Assembly: GCA_002304445.1 (NCBI GenBank)
Contig: NEVA01000002.1
Span: forward strand, 248,001-312,000
Direction of reading: 5' to 3'
From: Opitutia bacterium Tous-C4FEB
GTDB taxonomy: Bacteria; Verrucomicrobiota; Verrucomicrobiia; Opitutales; Opitutaceae
DNA: 64,000 bases
Of this stretch, positions 17,896 to 27,078 are shown piece by piece; positions within the stretch are counted from its first letter, which is position 1, and every line of letters starts with the position of its first letter. The notes beneath the pieces were generated by a model, which was not told the DNA's origin, searched no databases, and worked only from the letters and a program-made list of their open reading frames with translations. Position numbers and translations under genes: made by a program.

Positions 17896-17946
17896 CCTTG
17901 CGGCACCGCTTGCGCAATTCGCCGATTCGTTTTTAACCGACCGGGC

Positions 17947-18504
17947 ATGCCGATCTACGAGTATTACTGTCCGCAGAACCACACGGTTTATCAGTTCTAC
18001 GCCAAGACGCTGGCGCAGGGAAAAACGGCGCCGAAGTGTCCGGATAACCCGCGATTCAAGCTGCAAAAGATGATGTCGACGTTTGCCGTGACGAGCGGCG
18101 GTCGGAGCGATGAAGCCCTGCCGCCCGCGGCTCCGGGCGGTGCCGAAACCGGACCGGAAGATGCACGGATGGAGGCGGCGATGGGCGCGATGGAGAAGGA
18201 ATTTTCGAACGTGGATGAGAACGACCCTCGGGCGATGGGCCGGATGATGCGGCGAATGGCGGAAATGACCGGAGAGAAAATCGACGGCGAGATGGAGGAA
18301 GTGGTGCGGAAGCTGGAGGAAGGCGCCGATCCGGAGGCGTTGGAGGAACAGATGGGTGGCGGACCGGAGGGCGAGGCGGACATGGATGGGAAGGAGCCGG
18401 GGCTGGCCGGGATGAAACCCAAGGAGCAGCGCGAGGCGCGGGCTCGGCTCAAGGCGAGGCGCGGGCCGGCGCTGCGTGATCCCAAGCTTTACGATTACGA
18501 GTAA
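17947..18504 (+). CDS. FmdB-like protein with degenerate zinc ribbon
   Basis: A 185-residue cytoplasmic protein starting MPIYEYYC, the FmdB/CxxC_CxxC_SSSS signature. Each zinc knuckle has kept only its first Cys (C8-P-Q-N and C31-P-D-N), so zinc binding is probably lost or altered. Compare the intact paralogue at 34985-35227, which has CQKC and CPKC. The rest is Met/Glu/Gly-rich and probably helical (MEAAMGAMEKEF, RMMRRMAEMTGEKIDGEMEEVVRKLEEG). Function unknown. It is divergent from nanM and lies 52 bp upstream of the inositol monophosphatase gene. Confidence 0.7.
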   Translation: MPIYEYYCPQNHTVYQFYAKTLAQGKTAPKCPDNPRFKLQKMMSTFAVTSGGRSDEALPPAAPGGAETGPEDARMEAAMGAMEKEFSNVDENDPRAMGRMMRRMAEMTGEKIDGEMEEVVRKLEEGADPEALEEQMGGGPEGEADMDGKEPGLAGMKPKEQREARARLKARRGPALRDPKLYDYE

Positions 18505-18556
18505 GGCGGGTGCGAAAGGATTTGGCGGGCGTCGGCGGCGGATATTTGCTGGTCGG

Positions 18557-19351
18557 ATGGCGAACCACGAACTCCTGAAACGTATCGAAGCAGCCAAGCG
18601 TGCGGTGCTGGCGCAAACCGAGCTGTTGCACCGTGAGTTTGGGCGCGCGGAGAGCCGCTGGAAAAGCGACGGCACCCGGGTGACGGCGGTCGACGTGGCG
18701 ATCTCGGAGAACATTTTTCGCGAGCTGGCGGCGCAATTTTCGGGCGATCAATTTTTCAGCGAGGAATTGGCCGAGACGGACGCGCCGATTCCGGTGACGG
18801 CGGAGTTTTCCTGGGTGCTCGATCCGATCGATGGAACCAACAACTTCGCGCTAGGCATCCCGCATTGCGCGATCTCGCTCGGCTTGTGTGTGCGGGGCGA
18901 GCCGGTTTACGGCGTCGTCTATGATTTGAGCCGGCGGGTGTTGATGCACGGTGGGCCGGGTTTCGGCATGCACGACGGTGAGCGGGCGGTCACGGTGTTG
19001 AACGTGACGCCGCACGCGGAGAGCATCGTCGGATTCCACCGGCCCGGTGATCCGGCGCGGATGCCGGCGGCCAACGCGATTTTGGGGCAGTTCAAGATTC
19101 GCGGATTGGGGAGCGCTACGTTGCACCTGGCCTACGTGGCGGCGGGGCTGTTCGACGGCTGCGTAGATTTCAACGTGAAGATATGGGACCTCGCGGCGGC
19201 AATTCCGCTCGTGCGTGCGGCCGGTGGCGAGGTGGCCTTTATCAACGGCGAGCAACTGCCGATGAAATCGTTTAACCTTAAGATGGGCAAAATCGTCTAC
19301 GTCGCCGGCGGGCCGATCGTGGCGGCGCGGCTGCGGGAATTGGTCGGGTAA
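18557..19351 (+). CDS. Inositol monophosphatase family protein
   Basis: A 264-residue Mg2+-dependent, Li+-sensitive phosphatase fold (PF00459). Metal-binding motifs: SEELAE (~73-78), DPIDGTNNFA (~94-103) and WDLAAAIPLVRAAGG near residue 212. The family dephosphorylates inositol monophosphate, histidinol phosphate or 3'-phosphoadenosine 5'-phosphate; the last substrate (CysQ-like) would suit a sulfate-handling organism, but the sequence does not settle it. The start at ATG 18557 gives the usual family length; upstream in-frame codons overlap the FmdB-like gene. Confidence 0.85.
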   Translation: MANHELLKRIEAAKRAVLAQTELLHREFGRAESRWKSDGTRVTAVDVAISENIFRELAAQFSGDQFFSEELAETDAPIPVTAEFSWVLDPIDGTNNFALGIPHCAISLGLCVRGEPVYGVVYDLSRRVLMHGGPGFGMHDGERAVTVLNVTPHAESIVGFHRPGDPARMPAANAILGQFKIRGLGSATLHLAYVAAGLFDGCVDFNVKIWDLAAAIPLVRAAGGEVAFINGEQLPMKSFNLKMGKIVYVAGGPIVAARLRELVG

Positions 19352-19430
19352 CGGGCGGCCGTCGGGCTGTGCTTGGAAAACCGAGGCTCCGGGAAGCGAG
19401 TAGGGCGCGGCTTGGGCTCCGGAGGTGGGC

Positions 19431-19460
19431 AAAAAAAGGGGCGGTTCCAATGAACCGCCC
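19431..19460 (-). terminator. Rho-independent terminator of the beta-CASP nuclease gene
   Basis: Read on the minus strand: a GC-rich hairpin (GGGCGGTTC, loop ATTG, GAACCGCCC) followed directly by CTTTTTTTG. It lies just after the stop of the minus-strand gene ending at 19470. Confidence 0.85.
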
Positions 19461-19469
19461 GATGAGGCA

Positions 19470-20828
19470 TCAGACCTGGTAGGTCTGGAGCGGAACGGGG
19501 TCCAGGATCGTGCTCTTGGGCATCTGTTCCTTGAGCTGTTCCATGAACCAAGCGCGGGCTTCGGGATCGCCGTGGGTTAGGATCACGCTGCGGGCACCGG
19601 TCTGGACGACGAATTGCACCAGTTCTTCGCGGTCGGCGTGGCCGCTGAGTTCGAAGCGCTCGACGCGCGCTTTGATCTTGGCCTTCACGTTGGCAGTTTT
19701 GAAAAGAAAGGTGTCGCCCGGGGACATCGCAAGGAGTTCGCCTCCGGGTGTGGTGGGGTCGCAATAGCCAACAAAGCCGATGGTGTTCTTCGCGTTTTCG
19801 AGCAGCCCGGAAGCGAGGGTGTAGCTAGGCGTGCGTTCGACCAACATGCCGGAGCTGATGATATAGAGGGCGTTCTGGCCGGGGTCTTGGCCGGCGACGA
19901 GCTTGCGCGGGGTCGGCTTGATTTTCAGGTCCTTGATGATGCCGCGGTTGAACTGGATGTGTTTGGTCTTACGGCTGATTTCGTCGAAGTAGTCGGCGAG
20001 ATCCATCCCAAGGCCAGAGGCGAAAATCGGGAATTCGGCGAGTTTACCGAACTTGCGGGCGTCGTGGATGATCGTGAGGACCTCCTGCATGCGCCCCAAG
20101 GCAAACACGGGAATCAGAAACGAGCCGCCGCGAGAAATGGTGTCGTTGATGCTAGCAATGAGGCGGATCATCTCTTCAGAGCGACTTTTGCCGACCGGGC
20201 GTTCGGTGGTGCCTCGGGTGGTTTCAGTGATGACGGTGTCGAAGTGCCCGGCGGGAAAACGCGCGCCTTTCAGCGTGCGTTGGTCGGTGAAGAGCACGTC
20301 GCCGGTAAAAAAGATAGCGCGATGCTTGTGGATGATTTCAACGGCGGCGGCGCCGGCGACGTGGCCCGCAGGGTGAAGGATGATTTCGATCTCGTCTTTG
20401 GCGCCGCGAAACATCTTGGCTTGGTTGAAGTTTAGGCCAACCAGACGTTTGCCGATGCGATCGATCTCTTCGTGGGTGAAAAGAGGGTAGTCCGGGATGT
20501 TGGCCTCCTCGCGCTGGCGCATCATAACGTTGGCGGAGTTGTGGAGCATCCGCTCGATGAGCATCCGGCTGGAGGTCGTCATCAGCACGGGGGTATTCGG
20601 ATGGTCACGCATCAGGACCGGCAAGCTTCCGATATGGTCCAAGTGGCAGTGGGTGATGATGATGAGGTCGATCGGCTTGTTGCGAGCGAGCGAAAAATCA
20701 GGGGTGGCGGCGCGGCCGACTTCCTTGGGATTGAGGCCGCAATCAATCACGATGCGGAGGTCGCCGAGCTCGATGAGCATCGAATTGGAACCGATGCCGC
20801 CCTTGCGATTAAGGTCTGTTAACTTCAT
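19470..20828 (-). CDS. MBL-fold beta-CASP exonuclease / RNA-processing protein
   Basis: A 452-residue metallo-beta-lactamase of the beta-CASP (CPSF/YSH1-like) family. The zinc motif HCHLDH is at residues 60-65; further ligands lie in HPAGHVAGAA and FTGDVLFTD; beta-CASP motifs are in the C-terminal half (SSGMLVERTPSY, FELSGHADREELVQFV, ILTHGD). Bacterial members process or degrade RNA in the cytoplasm. The length is typical. It stands alone between a terminator and the apaG-like gene. Confidence 0.87.
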   Translation of the reverse strand: MKLTDLNRKGGIGSNSMLIELGDLRIVIDCGLNPKEVGRAATPDFSLARNKPIDLIIITHCHLDHIGSLPVLMRDHPNTPVLMTTSSRMLIERMLHNSANVMMRQREEANIPDYPLFTHEEIDRIGKRLVGLNFNQAKMFRGAKDEIEIILHPAGHVAGAAAVEIIHKHRAIFFTGDVLFTDQRTLKGARFPAGHFDTVITETTRGTTERPVGKSRSEEMIRLIASINDTISRGGSFLIPVFALGRMQEVLTIIHDARKFGKLAEFPIFASGLGMDLADYFDEISRKTKHIQFNRGIIKDLKIKPTPRKLVAGQDPGQNALYIISSGMLVERTPSYTLASGLLENAKNTIGFVGYCDPTTPGGELLAMSPGDTFLFKTANVKAKIKARVERFELSGHADREELVQFVVQTGARSVILTHGDPEARAWFMEQLKEQMPKSTILDPVPLQTYQV

Positions 20829-20921
20829 AAAAGGTCTAACGAATAGGAGAACGACCGGGAGAACGAGAACGAATTTTGTCCGACTCGCAAAAGTCCCGGG
20901 TCGTAAAGCCGTTCGGGGCGA

Positions 20922-21323
20922 TCACGCAGCAGGATCGGCCGAGGCTGGCGTGACTAAGTCGAACGACGGCAGCAGGACGTGAATCTTGCGCCCGAGTTCG
21001 TCGACGCCGTGAAAACTCCCGGTGGCCCGGGCCGAGCCGTCGGTGACATGATAGCTGTTGTAGGAAAATTGTTCCCCGGGAGCGAGGCGGGGCGTTTCGC
21101 CGACGATTTTCTCCCCTTCGACGACCAAGTGGGATCCATCGAAGTGCTCGATCACCCATTTTCTGCCGAGGAGCGTAAGCGTGTGTTCCGATCCGTTATG
21201 AATCGTTACGAAGTAGACGAAAGCGTGCGGTTGATTGGTGGGCAAACTCGCGCCGCCATGGTGGTAGACGAGTTTATCGAGGCGGGCGGAAAGGCCGGAA
21301 GGAGTTGAAGAGCAGCAGGACAC
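20922..21323 (-). CDS. apaG: ApaG domain protein
   Basis: A 133-residue protein matching the ApaG family: [31 protein letters not shown] followed by [26 protein letters not shown], the conserved FxYxxxIxN...RxWxI...G(x)VVGxxPxLxPG pattern. ApaG folds as an Ig-like beta-sandwich and has been linked to Co2+ resistance and Mg2+ efflux (family knowledge); its exact biochemistry is unclear. It is divergent from purH with a 113-bp shared upstream region. Confidence 0.85.
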   Translation of the reverse strand: MSCCSSTPSGLSARLDKLVYHHGGASLPTNQPHAFVYFVTIHNGSEHTLTLLGRKWVIEHFDGSHLVVEGEKIVGETPRLAPGEQFSYNSYHVTDGSARATGSFHGVDELGRKIHVLLPSFDLVTPASADPAA

Positions 21324-21436
21324 TTTCTGAACATAACGAGGTAATGGCGCGCTCGCAAGTGTGGTTGGCGGGGCGGCACAGAACGGGTCGCTTCGGGCTT
21401 GCGGCGTGGAAGCGGGGTGCGCAGAAACGCGGTCCC

Positions 21437-22993
21437 ATGGGAAAATTGGCCCTGCTCTCGGTCAGCGACAAAAACGGACTCGTCGAATTCGCCACAGCGC
21501 TGGTGCGGGTGCACGGCTACACGTTGCTCTCAACGGGCGGCACGGCGAAGTTGCTCGCGACGGCGGGACTGCCGGTGACCGAGGTCGGAACGCACACCGG
21601 ATTTCCGGAAATCATGGAAGGCCGGGTGAAGACGTTGCACCCGAAAATCCACGGCGGATTGCTTTGTCGGCGCGACAAATCGGAGCATCTCGCGCAGGCG
21701 GTGGAGAACGGAATCGAGCTGATCGATTTGGTGGTGGTGAATCTTTATCCCTTCGAAGCGACCGTGGCGAAGCCGCACGTGGAGTTCGACGAGGCGATCG
21801 AAAACATCGATATCGGCGGACCCTCGATGCTGCGGAGTGCCGCGAAGAATCACGCGAGTGTTTCAGTCGTATGTGATCCGGCGGATTATGCCGGTGTGCT
21901 TGTGGCGCTTGCGGCGGGGGAGGGGAGCGCGGTGCTCGCTGATCTGCGCCGGAAGCTCGCGTTGAAGGTGTTTCAACGGACCGCGAGCTACGATGCGGCC
22001 ATCGCCCGGTATCTTGAGTCGCAGGCGATGGAGCCGGATCTGGAAGCGTTGAGCGGTCTGCCGGCGACACTGTCTCTTTCGTGGAAGAAGGCGCAGAGCC
22101 TTCGCTATGGCGAGAACCCGCACCAAAGGGCGGCGCTCTACGGCACGTTTAACGACCATTATGAGCAACTGCAGGGTAAGGAACTAAGTTATAACAACAT
22201 TTTGGACATCACGGCCGCGACCTACCTCATCGGTGAGTTTGAGCGGCCGACGGTAGCGATTCTTAAACATACGAATCCGTGCGGCGTCGCGAGTGCGGAC
22301 ACGCTGAGCGAAGCCTGGGAGAAAGCCCACGCGACGGACCGGCAGGCTCCATTCGGCGGGATCATAATCGTAAACAACACGCTCGAGGTTGAGCTCGCCA
22401 AGCAGATCGCAGAGATCTTCACCGAGGTGATCATTGCGCCGCGATTCAGCCCGGAAGCACGCGATATTTTCTCCAAGAAGAAAAATCTGCGGCTCATGAT
22501 CGCGAAGGAAGGAATGGGGCCGGATGCGTTGCAGGAAATCCGCTCCGTGATCGGCGGCGTGCTGGTACAGGACCGGGATCGCACGCTCGGCAACGTGCGC
22601 GAGTTTAAAGTCGTGACGAAGCGCCAACCGACCTCTGAGGAATGGGCGGCGATGATGTTTGGCTGGAAAGTGGGGAAGCACGTGAAGTCGAACTCGATCG
22701 TGTATTGTCGGGGGGAGCAGACCCTCGGCGTCGGCGCGGGGCAGATGGCGCGGGTGGACAGCTCGCGGATCGCGGTTTGGAAAGCGGGTGAGGCGAAGCT
22801 CGATTTGCGCGGATCGGTGGTCGCGAGCGAAGCTTTGTTTCCGTTTGCGGACGGATTGATCGCGGCGGCAGAGGCCGGGGCGACCGGTGCCATCCAGCCC
22901 GGTGGATCGGTGCGGGATGCGGAGGTGATCGCGGCGGCGGACGATCGCGGCATGGCGATGGTTTTCACGGGCTCGAGACACTTTAAGCACTGA
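21437..22993 (+). CDS. purH: Bifunctional AICAR transformylase / IMP cyclohydrolase
   Basis: A 518-residue enzyme catalysing the last two steps of IMP synthesis. The N-terminal IMP cyclohydrolase (MGS-like) domain has [25 protein letters not shown] and [13 protein letters not shown]; the C-terminal transformylase has [24 protein letters not shown] and [11 protein letters not shown]. The ATG at 21437 begins the conserved domain; in-frame codons before it give a non-homologous extension. Its stop lies 9 bp before an unused TTG-rich stretch and ~80 bp before the M20 peptidase ATG. Confidence 0.95.
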   Translation: MGKLALLSVSDKNGLVEFATALVRVHGYTLLSTGGTAKLLATAGLPVTEVGTHTGFPEIMEGRVKTLHPKIHGGLLCRRDKSEHLAQAVENGIELIDLVVVNLYPFEATVAKPHVEFDEAIENIDIGGPSMLRSAAKNHASVSVVCDPADYAGVLVALAAGEGSAVLADLRRKLALKVFQRTASYDAAIARYLESQAMEPDLEALSGLPATLSLSWKKAQSLRYGENPHQRAALYGTFNDHYEQLQGKELSYNNILDITAATYLIGEFERPTVAILKHTNPCGVASADTLSEAWEKAHATDRQAPFGGIIIVNNTLEVELAKQIAEIFTEVIIAPRFSPEARDIFSKKKNLRLMIAKEGMGPDALQEIRSVIGGVLVQDRDRTLGNVREFKVVTKRQPTSEEWAAMMFGWKVGKHVKSNSIVYCRGEQTLGVGAGQMARVDSSRIAVWKAGEAKLDLRGSVVASEALFPFADGLIAAAEAGATGAIQPGGSVRDAEVIAAADDRGMAMVFTGSRHFKH

Positions 22994-23074
22994 GCGGGCC
23001 GATTGCGAAAAACGGAGCTGAAGAAAGCCGTTTTGCGATTGGCGGACGGGCAGATTTTGCGCCACGTTGGGCGG

Positions 23075-24451
23075 ATGTTCGATCCCGTTGAAAAGCTGAA
23101 AGAATTTATCCGTCATCCGTCGGTTTCGGCCGACTCCAAGTTCGGCGAAGGAATGCGCGGCGCGCAAAAATTTGTGGCCGATCTGCTGGGTTCGATGGGC
23201 TTCGACGTCGAGGTGGTGCCGACGGAGCTTCATCCGATCATATTGGCTAGCCGCGGAAGTGATCCGAGTTGGCCGCACGTTGTGATCTACGGGCACTACG
23301 ACGTGCAACCGGCCGATCCGTTGAATCTGTGGACGACGCCGGCTTTCGAGCCGAGCATTCGCGGCAATCGGATTTATGGGCGTGGGTCGGCGGACAACAA
23401 GGGGCCCTTAATCACAAATATTGCGGCGGTCGCGCGCCTGTTGGAGGCCAATCCGAATTTGCCGTTGCGCATCACGTTCCTCATCGAGGGCGAAGAAGAG
23501 ATGGGCAGTCCGAGTTTTCCGAAGTTTCTGGAACGCTACAAGGATCGCTTGAAGGCGGCTGATTTTGTCTACCTCTCCGACACAGCTTTACCCAATGAGC
23601 AACAGGTTGTGCTGACCTGCGGGCTGCGCGGTCTAACGTTGTTCGATGTGCACATCACCGGCGCAAAAGGTGATCTGCACTCCGGGTTGCATGGCGGCGT
23701 GTTGCGGAACCCGATCCAGGCGCTCGCCGAGATCATCGCGACCCTGCACACGCCCGAGGGAAAAGTGAACGTCCCCGGCTTCTACGACGATGTGCTCGAC
23801 GTGCATCCTTGGGAGCGCGACGAACTCAAGAAACTCGGCGGGGATGAAAAGGCCTACGCCGATTTTTTGGGTATCGATACTTTTTACACGACGCCGGGGT
23901 TCTCTCCGTTCGAATCCTCGCGCTTCCAGCCGACGCTGGAGTTCAACGGAATCGGCGGTGGATACCAAGGGGAGGGCACCAAAACGGTGATTCCGAGCAA
24001 GGCCTTTGCGAAGATCAGTTGCCGGCTCGTGCCCAATCAGCAGCCGGATAAAATCAAGAAATCGGTGATGGATGCGATCCGTGCGCGCACGCCAAAAGGC
24101 GTGAAGCTGGAGTTTGTCGATCAGCATAAAGGAGAGGCTTATGTCGTGGTCCCGCCGGGTCGTTCGAATACGCCGAAGGACCAATCGCCCGTCTTGGCCC
24201 GGGCCTTTTTGGCCGCGGACAAGGCGATTGCGGAGATTTGGGGCCGGCCACCGATTTACCTGCGCGAAGGCGGCAGCGTGCCGATCATCGCGGACATCAA
24301 GCGGGTGACCGGTTTGGACTCGGTGATGTTTGGTCTCTTCCTCCCAGAGGACAACCTGCACGCGCCCAATGAGAGCTTTAACTTGGATGTGATGAAAAAG
24401 GGGATCGAGACGACCGAACGCATGTTGGGAGCTTTGGCGGCGGGAAAGTAG
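23075..24451 (+). CDS. M20-family metallopeptidase (dipeptidase)
   Basis: A 458-residue dizinc peptidase. Metal ligands: GHYDVQPADP (His and Asp), GRGSADNKGP, EGEEEMGSP (catalytic Glu pair). A dimerisation domain occupies the middle (GLRGLTLFDVHITGAKGDLHSG). The layout matches the M20 dipeptidases/ArgE-DapE superfamily, close to the cytosolic non-specific dipeptidase type. No export signal, so it is cytoplasmic. The ATG at 23075 was preferred over an upstream codon at 23003. Confidence 0.88.
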   Translation: MFDPVEKLKEFIRHPSVSADSKFGEGMRGAQKFVADLLGSMGFDVEVVPTELHPIILASRGSDPSWPHVVIYGHYDVQPADPLNLWTTPAFEPSIRGNRIYGRGSADNKGPLITNIAAVARLLEANPNLPLRITFLIEGEEEMGSPSFPKFLERYKDRLKAADFVYLSDTALPNEQQVVLTCGLRGLTLFDVHITGAKGDLHSGLHGGVLRNPIQALAEIIATLHTPEGKVNVPGFYDDVLDVHPWERDELKKLGGDEKAYADFLGIDTFYTTPGFSPFESSRFQPTLEFNGIGGGYQGEGTKTVIPSKAFAKISCRLVPNQQPDKIKKSVMDAIRARTPKGVKLEFVDQHKGEAYVVVPPGRSNTPKDQSPVLARAFLAADKAIAEIWGRPPIYLREGGSVPIIADIKRVTGLDSVMFGLFLPEDNLHAPNESFNLDVMKKGIETTERMLGALAAGK

Positions 24452-24505
24452 CCCGCGAGGTGTTCACCGTCCCTGAATTTCGCGTGCCCATAAGCACTCG
24501 GGCAT

Positions 24506-24534
24506 AAAAAAACCCGGCAAAAGCCGGGGTTGTT
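24506..24534 (-). terminator. Rho-independent terminator after pal
   Basis: Minus-strand reading gives ACCCCGGC-TTTT-GCCGGGT followed by seven T residues. It is placed directly downstream of the Pal-like gene and may also help stop transcription from the peptidase gene on the other strand. Confidence 0.8.
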
Positions 24535-24555
24535 TGTGGGCCGAATCGCCCAAAA

Positions 24556-25119
24556 TTATTTTTGTTTGATGATGACCAGCTCTACGCGGCGATCTTTTTT
24601 CATGTCTTCGTCGGTGCCGCCTTTTTTCGATTCCTCGCTGCCTTTCGAGAGGGTCTCAATTTTATCGGCGGATACTTGGATTGTCCCGAGGTATTTTTTG
24701 GCGCCATTGGCTCGGCGATCACCGAGACCGAGATTGTATTCCGAGGTCCCGCGCCAGTCGGCGTGACCTTCAAGGAGGAGGCGTTGGCCGGGATTTTTTT
24801 CGAGGTAGTCCTTGGCGGCTTGGAGTTTTGCACGCTCCTCTGGTTTTGAGATATCGGAGCGATCAAATTCGAAATAAACTGCGCCGAGCAGGCCGCGGAT
24901 GGTAACGCCGTCGTCGATCACGCCGTCGGCCAGACGTGACTGCAGGCCGGTGTTGAGGTCGGCGGTCGTCGCGATGTCGGAGGGATTAATACCGCCGCCC
25001 GTGTTGGGGCCAAGTACCGTGGTGCTTGGGTCTGGCCTGAAGGGTTTTTTGGCGCACCCGCTAAAAAGGACGGCGGCGCTGAGCGAGAGAAAGAGCAACG
25101 GCTTCGAAACAAGTTTCAT
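24556..25119 (-). CDS. pal: Peptidoglycan-associated lipoprotein (OmpA-like)
   Basis: A 187-residue lipoprotein. The lipobox LFSGC (Cys ~22) follows a hydrophobic signal; a Pro/Gly-rich linker precedes the OmpA-like peptidoglycan-binding domain: VYFEFDRSDI, then LLLEGHADWRGTSEYNLGLGDRRANGAKKYL, typical of Pal. It anchors the outer membrane to peptidoglycan as part of Tol-Pal; the other tol genes are not nearby. The start at 25119 is set by the signal peptide. Confidence 0.9.
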   Translation of the reverse strand: MKLVSKPLLFLSLSAAVLFSGCAKKPFRPDPSTTVLGPNTGGGINPSDIATTADLNTGLQSRLADGVIDDGVTIRGLLGAVYFEFDRSDISKPEERAKLQAAKDYLEKNPGQRLLLEGHADWRGTSEYNLGLGDRRANGAKKYLGTIQVSADKIETLSKGSEESKKGGTDEDMKKDRRVELVIIKQK

Positions 25120-25225
25120 GGTCGAATTGAAATAAGAGATTAAACGAAAGCTATTGGGCCAATAGAATCGTGCAGCAAGAAATTTAGACGGGTTTTTTCT
25201 GGTCGCTGATTCCGGCTTCGGTGGT

Positions 25226-25489
25226 CTAGCGAGTAAAGTTCGCGACGTCGTGGAGGTTGAGCTTCCGCATCCGGTTGGTGTGGTGGTTGCCCACGGTCTT
25301 CGTGATGATCCCAAGTTTTGCCGCGATTTCCTAGGTACGGTAGCTTTCGGCTACCGACTGAAGGATCTCAAGTTCACGGTTGATGAGGAAATCTGGCGCA
25401 TTCTTCAATGGAGCATTCGAATTGGCGACGACGTTGCCCATGAGCGCCGCGACTGCGTTCTGATCTTCAACTATGGCAACGCGCTTCAT
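25226..25489 (-). pseudogene. Decayed NarL/LuxR-type response regulator
   Basis: Read on the minus strand from ATG at 25489, one frame gives MKRVAIVEDQNAVAALM, a receiver-domain beginning, and then passes, with most of the receiver missing, into a LuxR helix-turn-helix: LINRELEILQSVAESYRT, a TAG stop (25331-25333), then [20 protein letters not shown] and [14 protein letters not shown] before the natural stop at 25226. The frame holds throughout. The receiver lacks its phospho-acceptor region (about 90 residues deleted) and the HTH has a nonsense codon, so it is not functional. Confidence 0.8.
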
Positions 25490-25535
25490 TTGAATGGTTT
25501 TAGTGCGCCCGCACCGAATTTCGGCGCTCTCTAGG

Positions 25536-25610
25536 TGGTGGGCTGGCCGGGATTCGAACCCGGAACCAACAACTTAAAAGGATGCTGCTCTACCGTTGAG
25601 CTACCAGCCC
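25536..25610 (-). tRNA. tRNA-Lys (TTT)
   Basis: Minus-strand cloverleaf: acceptor GGGCTGG/CCAGCCC, D arm GCTC-AACGGTA-GAGC, anticodon loop CTTTTAA (anticodon TTT), T arm CCGGG-TTCGAAT-CCCGG, discriminator A and an encoded CCA. The anticodon stem GCATC/GTTGT has one T-T mismatch and one G-T pair. Confidence 0.92.
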
Positions 25611-25783
25611 AAAACCTATGGAACTGCGGAAAATGGGTTTTGCCGGACGCGCTTGGCAAGGAATTTCTCCTCTGATTTGCCGGAGCTGTTGACCGTGCCC
25701 GAATGAGTGCGTATCCCACCCAAACTCCACGGAAAATCTTGGGAACAATCGAAAAATATACCCATCAGAGTGAGGCAGAACGT

Positions 25784-26386
25784 ATGTCCTCAAAAGCCCA
25801 AGAAGTAGCCTTAGATCACGCCCTCGTGCTTCGCTTCAAAAACGGTGACCAAGCGGCGTTCGACGAAATGGTTTCCCGTTACTGGGATAGGATTTATTCC
25901 ATGGTGCACCAGTTGCTGCGCAATCAGCAGGACGCCGAGGAAGTCACGCAGGACGCATTCATCCGGGCGCATCGCGGGCTGGTGAATTTTCGTGGTGATT
26001 CCGCGTTCTCTACTTGGCTTTACCAGATTGCAACGAATTTGGCCCGGAACCGTTACTGGTATTGGTGGCGGCGGAAACGCGATAAATCAGTTTCGTTTGA
26101 CGCTCCAATGAGCTCCGATAACGACACGACCTTGGCGGACATCATCCCGACCGAAGTTGAGTCGCCGGATGACATCACGGTAACATCGGAGTTTGTGGCC
26201 CGGATTGGCAAAGGCATGGACCGTCTCAGTGTCAAACACCGGGAAATTCTGACGATGAGAAATATTCAAAATCTCAGTTACGAAGAGATCGCGGCGATCT
26301 TACATATTTCTGTGGGGACCGTGAAAAGCCGCATCGCCCGGGCTCGCGAGAGCCTTCGGTCCAAACTCGGGGAAGATTTCAAATGA
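25784..26386 (+). CDS. ECF-type RNA polymerase sigma factor (RpoE-like)
   Basis: A 200-residue sigma-70 family factor. Region 2 spans AFDEMVSRYWDRIYSMVHQL through DAEEVTQDAFIRAHRGLVNF and STWLYQIATNLARNRY; region 4 is LSVKHREILTMRNIQNLSYEE with the helix IAAILHISVGTVKSRIARARE. Regions 1 and 3 are absent, as in the ECF group. The ATG at 25784 is preferred over 25703 because GAGG stands about 9 bp upstream and the extension is not conserved. It overlaps the downstream membrane protein by ATGA, the usual sigma/anti-sigma layout. Confidence 0.9.
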   Translation: MSSKAQEVALDHALVLRFKNGDQAAFDEMVSRYWDRIYSMVHQLLRNQQDAEEVTQDAFIRAHRGLVNFRGDSAFSTWLYQIATNLARNRYWYWWRRKRDKSVSFDAPMSSDNDTTLADIIPTEVESPDDITVTSEFVARIGKGMDRLSVKHREILTMRNIQNLSYEEIAAILHISVGTVKSRIARARESLRSKLGEDFK

Positions 26387-27078
26387 AAGATTCGGAATTC
26401 ATCGAACTGCTCAATCTCTACCTCGACCATGAAATCAGTGCGGTTGACGCCAAGCGGCTAGAGGTGGAGGTGCAGAGCAGCCCAAGCCGCTATCGGGTCT
26501 ACCGCGAGTATTGCCAGATGCAAAAGGCCTGTGTGGTTTGGGCGGAGAAAGCGGCTGTGGATCTGCCCGTTGATGCAAAAATCATTACTTTCCCGTCGCC
26601 GAAGACATCGTGGGGATTTGGGACTTATGCAGCCGGAATCTGCGCGGTGGCGGCCTGTATTGCGTTAGTTTTTGTGGTTCAAGGGGGCAGTGGCTCAGTC
26701 TCGGCTGCTCCTAAACCGAGCGACCCGACTTTGATCGCGAGTGTTGAGATTCTAGCGCCGATGGGGAGCGACGATGAGGCGCGAAGTTTGGTCCCGTCCC
26801 TGCTGTCATTAAGCCCGCGTACGCCTGAGTTTCAGCCGGTGATCGTTGTTCGCAACTTGGCGCTCACCCGCCAGCAACGTGAGGTAGGTACGCTCGCGAC
26901 TGCCGACACCCGATTTGAATGGATGAACCGGGTGCATCCGGTGGCGCTTAATCGTGCTGCCGCAGCCGATTTGGTGTTTGAAACCCAAGCCGCACGGCAA
27001 CCGGACCAACGTTCGTTTCGTGGCCGTCGTTTGATCGATGCCCAAGTCGAGCAGGCAGCGTTTCAATTCCAGCGCTGA
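26383..27078 (+). CDS. Putative membrane-bound anti-sigma factor
   Basis: A 231-residue protein starting in the stop codon of the ECF sigma gene. The N-terminal ~75 residues (LLNLYLDHEISAVDAKRLE, YREYCQMQKAC) resemble a cytoplasmic anti-sigma domain of the zinc-finger-like class, though the exact HxxxCxxC arrangement is not kept. A single membrane segment follows at about 82-100 (AAGICAVAACIALVFVV). The remainder would be periplasmic and is of low complexity. The assignment rests mainly on the coupling with the sigma gene. Confidence 0.7.
   Translation: MKDSEFIELLNLYLDHEISAVDAKRLEVEVQSSPSRYRVYREYCQMQKACVVWAEKAAVDLPVDAKIITFPSPKTSWGFGTYAAGICAVAACIALVFVVQGGSGSVSAAPKPSDPTLIASVEILAPMGSDDEARSLVPSLLSLSPRTPEFQPVIVVRNLALTRQQREVGTLATADTRFEWMNRVHPVALNRAAAADLVFETQAARQPDQRSFRGRRLIDAQVEQAAFQFQR

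Noticed and set aside
25250-25534. Plus-strand 94-codon frame
   Set aside because: Antisense to the decayed response regulator, which explains its openness.
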